Part shown: one piece after another, positions 1 to 7,841 of the stretch
Layout: each line of letters opens with the position of its first letter
Numbering within the stretch: the first letter of the stretch is position 1
From: Alphaproteobacteria bacterium
GTDB lineage: Bacteria; Pseudomonadota; Alphaproteobacteria; GCA-2731375
DNA: 18,509 nucleotides
Assembly: GCA_030746295.1 (NCBI GenBank)
Contig: JASLMY010000082.1
Location: forward strand, 1 to 18,509
Direction of reading: 5' to 3'
Notes under the pieces: generated by a model
Database searches by the model: none
What the model was told of the DNA's origin: nothing
Seen by the model: only the letters and a program-made list of their open reading frames with translations
Position numbers and translations under genes: made by a program

Positions 1-72
1 AGTGGCGGATTTTTGCTCCGCCCGCAGCCGGACATCCCAGCCGCCTCAGTGGTGTATTTTTGCTCCGCCGCT
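1..72 (-). repeat. Two direct repeats inside the IS terminus
   Basis: Bases 1-25 and 48-72 are near-identical direct repeats with a 47-base period; 20 of their first 22 bases match (AGTGGYGKATTTTTGCTCCGCC on the plus strand). In IS21-type ends such repeats are thought to be transposase-binding sites. That role is family knowledge applied here by inference. Confidence 0.7.
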
Positions 73-76
73 TACA
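1..76 (-). mobile_element. Terminus of an IS21-type insertion sequence (partial)
   Basis: Read on the minus strand, a sequence beginning TGTAAGCGGCGGAGCAAAAA starts at base 76, exactly where homology to the MacB-type permease stops after its Ala-Thr-Leu-Leu-Arg segment. It carries two spaced copies of a motif centred on GGCGGAGCAAAAAT. A TG-starting terminus followed by several internal repeats is the layout known for IS21-family elements. The body with the transposase and helper ATPase genes would lie to the left, outside the window, so the family call rests on the terminus alone. Confidence 0.6.
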
Positions 77-798
77 CGCAGCAGGGTGGCGATCTGGGCC
101 TCGGCCTCGGCCATTGCGCCGGCCTGTCGCACCTTCAACAGGATGTAGTTGACGGCGCGTCGGTTAACCCTGTGCATGCCGCCGAACAAGCGTAGCTTGG
201 CGGTGGTGATCGGCACGAAAACGATATCGTCCTGGTCCCGGCCGCTGCCCGACGGGCCTTTCTCGCTCAACACGCCGATGACGGTGAAGGGCACCGTGCC
301 GATGCGGATCGATCGTCCCAGCGGATCTTCGTCCGGGAAAAGCGCGTCTGCCACCGTGGCGCCGATGAACGCGACCTTGGCCGCGGAGACCACCTGATCC
401 TCCGTGAAGCCCTGCCCGGCACCTGCAGGCCACTCGCGGATTATGAAGTAGTCGGGGGTCGTGCCGTTGACGCGAGTGCGCCAGTTCCGGTTTGCGGCGG
501 CTTCGACCAGATGGCCTTCGCGAGCGATGGCCGCCGCATCGCCTTCGGTAAGGGTATGGCGGCTGCCCGCTTCGAGACGAGCCGCACCCTGACGCGCGGC
601 ACCGGGGGCCACCATGAGCAGATTGGTGCCGAGGCTTCGAATCTGCTGGCTGACCAGGACGTAGGCACCACGGCCGATCCCGACCATGGTGACGACGGCG
701 GCGACGCCGATGATAATGCCGAGCATGGTCAAGAGGCTGCGCAACCTGTTGGTGCGGAGCGCGCGAACGCCGATGCGGATGCCCTCCCACGTTCTCAT
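46..798 (-). pseudogene. MacB-type ABC transporter permease, 3' end lost to an insertion
   Basis: The 250-residue reading frame is the N-terminal part of a MacB/FtsX-type permease. Residues 1-45 include the conserved start (RTNRLRSLLTMLGIIIGVA), which is the first transmembrane helix. The rest is the periplasmic MacB core domain, with recognisable segments such as GTTPDYFIIREWP and DPLGRSIRIGTVPF. Family members run to about 400 residues and end in three more membrane helices, all absent here. Real homology ends near base 77; the last nine residues (VSGGAKIHH) are translated from the insertion-sequence end. The ATG overlaps the ATPase stop as ATGA, so the two were translationally coupled. The periplasmic domain also seems to lack a short stretch between EGHLVEAA and NRNWRTRV compared with relatives recalled from memory. 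The product is very unlikely to work as a transporter. Confidence 0.85.
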
Positions 799-1508
799 GG
801 AGGGCCCTCTACAGGCTCATTGGACGGTTCGTTCTTGTCGTTCAGAAGCCGCCCGTCCCGCAGGGCGATGGTCCGTTCGGCGCGCTTCGCCACCTGGGGG
901 TCGTGCGTGACCACGAGGACCGTGTGACCGGCCGCGGCAAGATCTTCGAATTGGGCAACGATCTCGAGCCCTGTGTTGCTGTCGAGTGCTCCCGTCGGCT
1001 CGTCGGCGAGGATTAGGGCCGGGCGGTTCGCAACCGCCCTGGCGATCGCGACTCTCTGCTGTTCACCGCCCGAAAGCTGATGTGGCCAGTGATGGCGCCG
1101 TTCGGCCAGCCCCACCCGCTGCAACGCCTCTTCAGCTATTTGCCGCCGCTTGCGTCGTCGCACACCGGCATACACCAGGGGTAGTTCGACGTTCTCGAGC
1201 GCAGTGCTCCGTGCCAACAGGTTGAAGCTTTGGAAGACGAAGCCGATGCGGCCATTGCGCCGGGCTGCCAATTGATTCGAGCTGAGGCGGCCAACGTCCT
1301 CGCCTTCGAGTAGATAGCGGCCATCGCTTGGCCCGTCCAAGAGCCCGAGAATATTCATCAAGGTGGTCTTGCCCGAGCCGGAAGCCCCCGTGATGGCGAC
1401 GAACTCTCCCGTCTCCACCTGGAACGTGACGTTGTCGAGAGCCTGGACCGCCGTTCCGCCCATGCGGTAGCGCTTGCGCAGATTGCTGGCTTCAATCAAC
1501 GCCATCAT
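795..1508 (-). CDS. MacB/LolD-type ABC transporter ATP-binding protein
   Basis: The 237-residue cytoplasmic ATPase should power the MacA/MacB-type export system. All motifs are present: Walker [10 protein letters not shown] at 41-49, Q-loop Gln93, signature LSGGEQQ at 145-151, Walker B LILADE at 165-170 followed by the PTGALD segment typical of the MacB/LolD/FtsE group, and the switch His202. The length fits a stand-alone ATPase rather than the fused E. coli MacB. Two adjacent ATG codons could start it. It begins 2 bases after the MacA-like stop and its own stop overlaps the permease start, so it is the middle gene of a three-gene operon. The gene is intact, but its permease partner is truncated, so the protein may have no working partner unless another copy exists elsewhere. 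Confidence 0.93.
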   Translation of the reverse strand: MMALIEASNLRKRYRMGGTAVQALDNVTFQVETGEFVAITGASGSGKTTLMNILGLLDGPSDGRYLLEGEDVGRLSSNQLAARRNGRIGFVFQSFNLLARSTALENVELPLVYAGVRRRKRRQIAEEALQRVGLAERRHHWPHQLSGGEQQRVAIARAVANRPALILADEPTGALDSNTGLEIVAQFEDLAAAGHTVLVVTHDPQVAKRAERTIALRDGRLLNDKNEPSNEPVEGPP

Positions 1509-1510
1509 GA

Positions 1511-2875
1511 CTAGAACTGGATGCCCAGCCCGAATAGGCCATCGTCTTCTTGCCGGGTGCTTTCGGCGACGATGACCGCCTGGCCGTCCGCGAGCCCGCC
1601 AGCGGAGACCTCGCTGGTGCTGTCGTCGGCCATCCCCGTTCGAATCCTGATCGGTGCCGGTCCACCGTCCTTGATTATCCAGACGAGGCCGTCACGACCA
1701 CCAGCGCCATCGGGCGGCAACGGCTCCAACCGTCCGCCGCGCGCACCGATGGCGTCATCCTTTGGCCGGTAGCGCGGGGCCGCATTCGGCAGTTTTAGGA
1801 CGTTACGCCGCTGCTCCACGACGAACTGAATCAACGCGGTCATGCCCGGAAGCAAAAGCTGCTCGTCATTCCTCGTCGACACGACCACCGTGTAGGTGAC
1901 AACATTCTGCACGACCTCCGGGGCCTTGCGCATCTGCTTGACCGTTCCGGTGAAAACGCGTCCTGGATAAGCGTCGATGCCAAACCGGGCCTCTTGTCCG
2001 AGGCGGATGCGTCCGATGTCGGCTTCGTCGATATTTGCATGAACCTCCATTTGGCGCAGGTCTTGCGCGATCTTGAACAGGGTCGGTGCCTCCAGGCTGG
2101 CCGCCACGGTCTGTCCCTTATCCACGTTGCGCGCGATGACGACGCCGTCGATCGGAGAGCGGATGACCGTTCGATCCAACTCCAACCGGGCGCGACGCAA
2201 CGCGGCCCGCGCCTCGGCCAAGTTGGCTTCTGCACTCTGAACTTCGGCTTCGGCCTTCTTCTGGTCGGCCTGCGCCATCGCAATTTCCTGGCCTTGGACA
2301 GATTTCTTGGCCTGCGTCGCCTGTAACTCTGCCGTTGAGGTGGCGCGCAGCATGGCGGCTTCCTGAAGATCGCGTTCGGAGGTCGCGCCTTTTTTTCGCA
2401 GCGCCTGTTTTCGCGCGAGGTCGGCGCCGGCGTTGTCGTGACGGGCCTTGGCGACCGCGATTTCGGCACGCAGCACCAGTAGGGAGGCACGGGTACGGGC
2501 CAAGTCGCTCGCCGTCCGTTCGACGTTGGCTTTCCGAACGCGCAGGTTCGCCTGCGCGATTTGGACGACCGCCTGCGCCTCCTCAACTCGCGCCGCGAAG
2601 GTTCTGTCGTCGAGCCTGGCGATCGGCTGCTTGGCCGTCACCTCGTCATTGAAGTCGGCCAGCAGCGCCGCGACCTGGCCCGACAGTTGCGAGCCGACGT
2701 CAACCGTAACCAGGGCCTTGAGCGTGCCGGTCGCGGCGACGGCATGGACGATATCGCCCTTTTCGACTGTTCGGGTCATGTAGACGGTTTCGGTCCCGTC
2801 GGCGGCGCGCTTGTAGCCATAGAGTCCCAAGGCCGCGCCGGCGAGCAAAAGCACGAATAGCAACAGCAGTCTCAC
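1511..2875 (-). CDS. MacA-type periplasmic adaptor (HlyD/RND membrane fusion protein)
   Basis: The 454-residue adaptor would link an inner-membrane MacB-type pump to an outer-membrane channel. Residues 1-20 form one hydrophobic helix (MRLLLLFVLLLAGAALGLYG) that anchors it in the inner membrane. A first lipoyl half follows (VGSQLSGQV...). Next is a long Ala/Arg/Glu/Gln-rich coiled coil at about 90-235, the closing lipoyl half (TVIRSPIDGVVIARNVDKGQ), a beta-barrel (MEVHANIDEADIGRIRLGQ) and a membrane-proximal C-terminal domain. That order is typical of MacA. The start is GTG, supported by a GAGGTGG site 4 bases upstream (2880-2886). It is the first gene of the operon. No TolC-like channel gene is in the window, so the export substrate is unknown. 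Confidence 0.9.
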   Translation of the reverse strand: MRLLLLFVLLLAGAALGLYGYKRAADGTETVYMTRTVEKGDIVHAVAATGTLKALVTVDVGSQLSGQVAALLADFNDEVTAKQPIARLDDRTFAARVEEAQAVVQIAQANLRVRKANVERTASDLARTRASLLVLRAEIAVAKARHDNAGADLARKQALRKKGATSERDLQEAAMLRATSTAELQATQAKKSVQGQEIAMAQADQKKAEAEVQSAEANLAEARAALRRARLELDRTVIRSPIDGVVIARNVDKGQTVAASLEAPTLFKIAQDLRQMEVHANIDEADIGRIRLGQEARFGIDAYPGRVFTGTVKQMRKAPEVVQNVVTYTVVVSTRNDEQLLLPGMTALIQFVVEQRRNVLKLPNAAPRYRPKDDAIGARGGRLEPLPPDGAGGRDGLVWIIKDGGPAPIRIRTGMADDSTSEVSAGGLADGQAVIVAESTRQEDDGLFGLGIQF

Positions 2876-3188
2876 GGAGCCACCTCGTCACACGGAGCGC
2901 GTACTTCTACCACGTGAGGCGGCGGGGGGCGGCGCCTTTTCTTACCGAACATTTCGCTTGATCCGACAATGAGGGGAGGTGGGACCAATGGGTGGTATCT
3001 GGCTGTCCTGGCTCGAAACGCCGAACCGGTCCACGGCTGTTTCCAGGGAGGCGTTTGTGCTCGACAATGCGCAGTTTTCCACCCAGTAGGCCTCGTGCCG
3101 GCCATCGAATTCGAGAACCCCTCGCGTCCAGCGCTGGCAGCATCGGCCGAGCGCTCACCTACCAGGCGCCGGGCCGGGAGCCCCGGTA
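2876..3188 (-). other. Intergenic stretch upstream of the MacA-type operon
   Basis: About 310 bases separate the amidohydrolase stop from the MacA-type start. No convincing gene was found. One minus-strand frame stays open from about 3140 to a TAA at 2942-2944 and reads rather protein-like (for example VLEFDGRHEAYWVENC). It has no start codon at its head, no ribosome site and no family I recognise, so it is at most a remnant. A small GC hairpin (CCGGG-agc-CCCGG, 3174-3186) lies just beyond the amidohydrolase stop but has no T-run. The promoter of the MacA-type operon must lie in or near this stretch; no clear -35/-10 pair is visible. Confidence 0.35.
2880..2886 (-). promoter_or_regulatory. 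Ribosome binding site fixing the GTG start of the MacA-type gene
   Basis: GAGGTGG on the minus strand ends 4 bases before the GTG at 2875. No ATG lies nearby in frame, and the GTG is followed directly by the hydrophobic anchor, so this site decides the start. Confidence 0.6.
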
Positions 3189-4913
3189 TCAGCCGCCGTT
3201 GGCGAGCGGGCCTTTGAGGAGTTGGCCCGGGTGGGCGCCGGTGTTCTCGCCGTGGTCGAGGGTGATCTCGCCGTTGACCACAGTCCAGGCAATGCCTTCG
3301 GCCTTCTGCACCAGCCGCCGGGCGCCGCCCGGCAGATCGGTCTCCACCGTCGGCATCGCCGGCTGGACGCGATCGGCGTCGAAGACCACCAGGTCGGCGG
3401 CATAACCCTTGCGGACGAGGCCGCGGTCGGCGATCTCCCAGGCCGAGGCATTGTCGAAGGTCAGCATCCGGATCCCTTGCTCCAGCGTGAACTGCTGCTT
3501 CTCGCGGACCCAGTAGCTCAGCATGTGGGTCTGCAGGGAAGAGCCCATCTCCTGGCAGACATGGGCGCCGGAGTCGGAGAAGGTGGCGAGGTTGCGGGGG
3601 TGTTTGAGCATGCCCAGCACGTCGGCGGGGGTTTCGTTCACCAGCGGCTGCACGAAGATCTGGTCCTCGTTCTCTAACACGAGGTCGATTACGACCTCGA
3701 CCGGGTGCTGGTTGCGCGAGCGCGACAGCTCCGCCACCGTCGGGTCGTCCCACTTGACGTCGCGCATGGCGAAGAGGTTGTCGTAGTCGGGCTTCAACGG
3801 ATTGGTGGTGGCGGCACCGCCGCCCTGGAACTCGGTGCCGCGCGGCTTCATCTCGGCCTCGGCGGCGATGAGGCGGCTGCGGACCTCCGGGTCGGCGAGA
3901 CGCTGCTTCTGCTCCGCCAGCGGCAGGGCGCGGACCGGCTGCCAGTCCGCCAACTGGTCGAAGGGCAGATAGGACTTCAGCGAGAAGAGGGCGTTGATCG
4001 AGCGGGTCGTGGTCTGGCCCCACATCCGTCCGCCCATGGCCACGGTCTCGTCGATATGGTCGAGCTGGTACTGCCACGGGTTGGGCTGATCGCCCTGGCG
4101 CGTCGAGATGGTGCCGAACATGATCGGCCGGCCGCTCTCCAACGCCACCCGGCGCAGGCGGTCGAGGAACTCGCGCTGCGCGGCACCGCCGGAGACGTCG
4201 GGGCCGATCTGGAAGATGCCGGCGTTGCGCTTGGCCATGATGCCGACCAGGTGGTCGAGCTCTTCCCATTCCGCGATCCGGCTGGCGACGGGCCGGTCGT
4301 CGGGGGTGACGTGGGTCGTCGCGCGCGAGGTCGAGAAGCCGATGGCGCCGGCCTCCAACGCCTCTTCCACGGCGGCGCCCATGGCCCGAAGGTCGTCCTC
4401 GCTCGCCGCCTCCTCTAGCGCGCGCTCGCCCATCACGGTCATGCGCAGCGCCGAATGGGCGATGTAGCTGCCGTAGTTGATGCCCTTGGGCAGGCGCTCG
4501 ACCGTGGCGAGGTATTCCGGGAAGCTCTCCCAGGTCCAGTCGATGCCGGCCAGCATGGCCTCGGTGGGGATGTCCTCGACCGCCTCCAGGCAGCGGGCGA
4601 ACCATTCGCGCTGGTCCGGCGGGCAGGGGGCGAGCGCAAAGCCGCAATTGCCCATGTAGACGCTGGTCACACCGTGCCAGCAGGAGCAACTGCCGAGCGG
4701 GTCCCAGGCGACCTGGGCGTCCATGTGGGTGTGGCCGTCGATGAAGCCGGGGGCGACGATCAGGCCTTCGGCGTCGATCGTGCGCTCGGCCGGCGAGAGG
4801 ATGCGGCCGATCTCGGCGATGCGCCCGTCCTTGACGCCGACGTCAGCTCGGTAGCGCGCCAAGCCCGAGCCGTCGACCACGGTTCCGTTCTTGATCAGCA
4901 GATCCAAGCTCAT
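3189..4913 (-). CDS. Amidohydrolase of the N-acyl-D-amino-acid deacylase (D-aminoacylase) group
   Basis: The 574-residue TIM-barrel hydrolase is likely cytoplasmic, since no signal peptide is seen. The N-terminus (LLIKNGTVVDGSG) is the standard opening of the family. APGFIDGHTHMD carries His61, His63 and Asp65, GNCGFALAP carries Cys90, and SDSGAHV at 447-452 carries the catalytic Asp448; this HxHxD plus Cys plus Asp set marks the D-aminoacylase group. The two histidines that bind the second metal in characterised D-aminoacylases are not in their usual sequence contexts: the matching segments read FQIGPDV (235-241) and MFGTIS (265-270). It therefore belongs to the large divergent branch whose substrates are not established. 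Start: ATG preceded by AGGGGAGAG-like bases. It shares strand with the GMC gene upstream but is separated from it by 273 bases carrying a palindromic repeat, so it may have its own promoter. Confidence 0.82.
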   Translation of the reverse strand: MSLDLLIKNGTVVDGSGLARYRADVGVKDGRIAEIGRILSPAERTIDAEGLIVAPGFIDGHTHMDAQVAWDPLGSCSCWHGVTSVYMGNCGFALAPCPPDQREWFARCLEAVEDIPTEAMLAGIDWTWESFPEYLATVERLPKGINYGSYIAHSALRMTVMGERALEEAASEDDLRAMGAAVEEALEAGAIGFSTSRATTHVTPDDRPVASRIAEWEELDHLVGIMAKRNAGIFQIGPDVSGGAAQREFLDRLRRVALESGRPIMFGTISTRQGDQPNPWQYQLDHIDETVAMGGRMWGQTTTRSINALFSLKSYLPFDQLADWQPVRALPLAEQKQRLADPEVRSRLIAAEAEMKPRGTEFQGGGAATTNPLKPDYDNLFAMRDVKWDDPTVAELSRSRNQHPVEVVIDLVLENEDQIFVQPLVNETPADVLGMLKHPRNLATFSDSGAHVCQEMGSSLQTHMLSYWVREKQQFTLEQGIRMLTFDNASAWEIADRGLVRKGYAADLVVFDADRVQPAMPTVETDLPGGARRLVQKAEGIAWTVVNGEITLDHGENTGAHPGQLLKGPLANGG

Positions 4914-5114
4914 CTCCGCTCTCCCCTTCTTATCGTGTCGCCCTGGCGACCCTTAGGCACTTCGGTTGCCTAGCATACAATAAGCAACGTTAGCGGGTTG
5001 CCAGAAAATCCATTGCCCATCCGGCCGCGTCGTCGAAACCTTTCCAGACGTCGTGCCCGCGGAAGTGGGCATCCGGTAACTAGTTGTGGACTATAATGTT
5101 CTTTCACATTGCTC

Positions 5115-5140
5115 TGGATTCCCGCCTTCGCGGGAATGAC
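5115..5140. repeat. Dispersed palindromic (REP-like) element
   Basis: The motif TGGATTCCCGCCTTCGCGGGAATGAC contains a perfect 8-bp stem, ATTCCCGC at 5118-5125 and GCGGGAAT at 5130-5137, around the loop CTTC. This is a widely dispersed proteobacterial intergenic repeat whose chance translation gives peptides such as VIPAKAGIQ. It sits about 45 bases after the GMC oxidoreductase stop and upstream of the amidohydrolase. It could stabilise or end the GMC transcript; that role is inferred. Confidence 0.8.
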
Positions 5141-5186
5141 GGCGGGAACGTGGTGCCGGGCCCGACATTCGTCCTGCATCATTCTG

Positions 5187-6782
5187 CTACGCTGCCGCGT
5201 CGAGCACCATGGCGGCGGCCTTCTCGCCGATCATGATCGAGGGCGCGTTGGTGTTGCCCGAGGTCAGGGTCGGCATGATCGAGGCGTCGGCGACGCGCAG
5301 GCCCTGGAGGCCGTGGACGCGGAGCTGGTCGTCGACCACCGCCATCGGATCGGTGCCCATCTTGCAGGTGCCGATCGGGTGGTAGGTGGTCTCGGCGTTC
5401 TGCTTCACCCAGTCGAGCAATTCCTTGTCCGTCTCCAGATCCGGCCCCGGTGCCATCTCCTCGCCGCGAATGCCGTCCATGGCCGGCGCGTTCATGAGCT
5501 GGCGGGCGACCCGCATGCCCGCTACCGTGACCTCGCAGTCGAGCTCTGCGGAGAGGAAGTTGAAGCGGATCGCTGGCGGTGCCGCGGGGTCGGCCGACGA
5601 GATGTGGATGCTGCCGGTGCTCTCGGGCCTGAGCGCGTGGGTGATGATGGTGAGGCCCGATTCAGGTGCCAGCCTGAAGCCCTCGGCGATCAGGAAGGGA
5701 ATCAGCGAGATCCCGACGTCCGGCGACGCCAAGCCCTCGCGAGTGCGGACATAGACCCTAACGGGTGAAGCTGGCATGCCCAGGAGGCCTTTGCCGGTGA
5801 TCGCATAGCGCATCGCCTGCCAGGCCGCACCCAGGCCGCGGCCGGTGTCGTTGTAGGTGAGGCCACGGGCCGCGACCCGCCACAACATGCGCGGCGCATA
5901 GTGGTCGCGCAGGTTCTCGCCGACGCCGGGCAAGGCGTGGCGGACCTCGATCCCAAGGCTCTGCAAGAGTTCGGGCTGGCCGATGCCCGAGAGCTCCAGA
6001 AGCTGCGGCGAGTTGACCGAGCCGGCGCTGATGATGACCTCGCGGCTGGCCGTCGCCTGGCGCCGCGTGCCGTTCACCGAGTAGGCGACGCCGGTGCAGC
6101 GTGTCCCCTCGAAGGTCAGGCGCTCGGTGTAGGCGTTGGTCTCGATCTGGAGGTTCGAGCGCGGCCGGGCGGGGTCGAGGTAGCAGTGCGCGGTGCTCAT
6201 CCGCCGGCCACGGGCGATCGTCGCCTGGGTCATGGCGATGCCGTCCTGGGCGGCGCCGTTGTAGTCGGGGTTGCGGTCGATGCCGACTTGCCCTGCCGCC
6301 TCGAAAAAGGCGTCATAGACCTGGCCGTGCTCGTGCGAGTCGGTCACCCTGAGCGGCCCCTCGCGACCGCGAAACTCGTCCTCGCCGCCGCCGTAGCTCT
6401 CCATCTGCTTGAAGAAGGGCAGGACCTCGCGATAACTCCAGCCGCGGTTGCCGAGCTGCGCCCAGGTGTCGAAGTCCTGCGCTTGGCCGCGCACGTAGAC
6501 CATGCCGTTGATCGAGCTGGAGCCGCCCAAGAGCCGGCCCCGCGGCACCGGGATCTTGCGCTGGCCGGTGTTCTCTTCCGGCTCGGATTCGTAGCACCAG
6601 TTGGCGGCGGCGTTGTCGATCAGCTTGGCGAAGCCGACCGGAATCCGCGACCAGGGATGGCTGGGGCGGCCCGCCTCCAACAAGAGGACGCGGTGGGCGC
6701 CGCCGGCGCTCAATCGGTTGGCGAGAACCGAGCCGGCCGAGCCGGCCCCGACGACGATGTAGTCATAGGCGTGGCTTTCCAT
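5187..6782 (-). CDS. GMC-family FAD oxidoreductase (choline dehydrogenase-like)
   Basis: The 531-residue flavoenzyme should oxidise an alcohol to an aldehyde or ketone. The Rossmann FAD motif VVGAGSAGSVLANRL is at 10-24. GMC signature 1 (GRLLGGSSSINGMVYVRG) lies at about 82-99 and signature 2 (GSVNSPQLLELSGIG) at 254-268. The catalytic pair is His468 in TYHPIGTCKMG and Asn510 in TSGNTNAPSIMIGEKAA. The start chosen is the ATG at 6782, placing the FAD motif at the usual distance from the N-terminus, with AAGGA 8 bases upstream. The frame stays open for 50 more codons but that Arg-rich stretch looks non-coding. Members are often misnamed choline dehydrogenase; the substrate here is open. It is transcribed divergently from the lactonase-like operon, and the two may share control. 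Confidence 0.92.
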   Translation of the reverse strand: MESHAYDYIVVGAGSAGSVLANRLSAGGAHRVLLLEAGRPSHPWSRIPVGFAKLIDNAAANWCYESEPEENTGQRKIPVPRGRLLGGSSSINGMVYVRGQAQDFDTWAQLGNRGWSYREVLPFFKQMESYGGGEDEFRGREGPLRVTDSHEHGQVYDAFFEAAGQVGIDRNPDYNGAAQDGIAMTQATIARGRRMSTAHCYLDPARPRSNLQIETNAYTERLTFEGTRCTGVAYSVNGTRRQATASREVIISAGSVNSPQLLELSGIGQPELLQSLGIEVRHALPGVGENLRDHYAPRMLWRVAARGLTYNDTGRGLGAAWQAMRYAITGKGLLGMPASPVRVYVRTREGLASPDVGISLIPFLIAEGFRLAPESGLTIITHALRPESTGSIHISSADPAAPPAIRFNFLSAELDCEVTVAGMRVARQLMNAPAMDGIRGEEMAPGPDLETDKELLDWVKQNAETTYHPIGTCKMGTDPMAVVDDQLRVHGLQGLRVADASIMPTLTSGNTNAPSIMIGEKAAAMVLDAAA

Positions 6783-6955
6783 TCCAGTTGTCCTTCTTCG
6801 AGGCCGACGGCGGCGGGACGTTTCGATGATGATGCTAATGGACCGGGGCCGGTCAGCAAAGCCCGCCGGCGACCGTCGGCATTTGCGGCCGAACGCCGAG
6901 CGTTTACTCTGCGGGGCTGCCGGCGCACCCATCCACCTACCGGGGACGACAGGAT
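6783..6955. promoter_or_regulatory. Divergent intergenic region between the GMC and lactonase-like genes
   Basis: The 173 bases separate two divergently transcribed genes and must carry both promoters. A possible weak plus-strand pair is TTGCGG, 16 bases, then TACTCT near 6880-6910. The match is poor and not strong evidence. No operator palindrome was recognised. Confidence 0.4.
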
Positions 6956-7795
6956 ATGAGCGATCCCGAGACCTACGACGTCTATGCGATCCGCTACGGC
7001 TCGCGCGGCGGCCGCGACGCGGCCGAGACCTTTCTGATGAACGCCTGGAGCGACCGGTCGCACGACTTCACCGCCGATGTCGCCTACTACGTCTGGCTGA
7101 TCACGAACGAGAATCGGACGGTCTTGGTCGACACCGGCTTCGACCGGGCCGAGATGGAGCGGCGCAAGCAGCATTCCGGCGGCAAGTGGCAGCCCGACTA
7201 CGCCCGCAGCCCCGCCGAGGGCGTCGCCATGCTGGGCGTCGAGCCGCATCGCATCCAGGACGTCATCGTCACCCACCTGCATTTCGACCATGCCGGCACG
7301 ATCGACGACTTCCCCGAGGCCACCTTCCACCTGCAAGAGCTGGAGATGGCCTACGCCACCGGCCGCTATATGCGCCATCCGGGCTTGCGCGGGGCCTATT
7401 CGGTGGAGCTTCTGACCAACATGATCCGCCGACTCTTCGAGGGCCGGGTCCGTTTCGTCTCGGGCGATGCCGAGTTCGCGCCCGGGATCGAGCTGCATCT
7501 GATCGGTGGCCACACCATGGGGATCCAGTCGGTCAGGGTCCTGACCAAGCGCGGCTGGGTCATGCTGGCGAGCGATGCCAGCCATTTCTACGACAACGTC
7601 TACAACATGGCGCCCTATCCGATCGTCTACAGCGTCGGCGAGATGCTGGAAGGCTTCGAGAAGCTGATGCGGCTGGCCGAGACGCCCGGGCACATCATTC
7701 CGGGCCACGACCCGTTGGTGATGGAGCGCTATCCGGCGCCCACGGCGGCGCTCGATGGTGCTGCCGTCCGTCTCGACGTCGCGCCGAAAACATGA
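6956..7795 (+). CDS. Metallo-beta-lactamase-fold hydrolase, AHL-lactonase-like
   Basis: The 279-residue protein has the complete dinuclear zinc site of the quorum-quenching lactonase group. THLHFDHAG gives His107, His109, Asp111 and His112; GGHTMG gives His186; ASDASH gives Asp207; and IPGHDP gives His251. Lengths of 250-290 residues are normal for the group. No signal peptide is visible, so it should act in the cytoplasm. Close relatives hydrolyse acyl-homoserine lactones or other lactones, but many genes in this family have unknown substrates and the sequence does not settle it. The start ATG has GGGGA 9 bases upstream. It is the first gene of an operon with a methyltransferase and an M19 dipeptidase, which hints at a metabolic role rather than quorum quenching. 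Confidence 0.88.
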   Translation: MSDPETYDVYAIRYGSRGGRDAAETFLMNAWSDRSHDFTADVAYYVWLITNENRTVLVDTGFDRAEMERRKQHSGGKWQPDYARSPAEGVAMLGVEPHRIQDVIVTHLHFDHAGTIDDFPEATFHLQELEMAYATGRYMRHPGLRGAYSVELLTNMIRRLFEGRVRFVSGDAEFAPGIELHLIGGHTMGIQSVRVLTKRGWVMLASDASHFYDNVYNMAPYPIVYSVGEMLEGFEKLMRLAETPGHIIPGHDPLVMERYPAPTAALDGAAVRLDVAPKT

Positions 7796-7825
7796 TTGGA
7801 AACGCCCAGGTCGAGTTCCGGCCTT

Positions 7826-7833
7826 GAAGGGAG
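7826..7833 (+). promoter_or_regulatory. Ribosome binding site supporting the GTG start of the methyltransferase
   Basis: GAAGGGAG lies 8 bases before GTG at 7842. Upstream ATG codons in frame would make the protein overlap the 3' end of the lactonase-like gene and have no such site. Confidence 0.6.
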
Positions 7834-7841
7834 CAGGCATC

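Noticed and set aside
2872..4689. 605-codon minus-strand frame over the amidohydrolase
   Set aside because: It is a shifted frame of the amidohydrolase gene. The Arg/Pro-rich translation shows no motif, while the other frame carries HxHxD, GNCG and SDSGAH.
4970..5182. 70-codon minus-strand frame between the amidohydrolase and GMC genes
   Set aside because: Its VIPAKAGIQ segment is the translation of a dispersed palindromic repeat, a classic false gene.
6783..6932. 50-codon N-terminal extension of the GMC gene
   Set aside because: Arg-rich and without similarity. ATG 6782 has a ribosome site and puts the FAD motif at the normal distance from the start.
5901..6959. 352-codon plus-strand frame opposite the GMC gene
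   Set aside because: Antisense shadow of the GMC oxidoreductase, which has both GMC signatures and the catalytic His/Asn.
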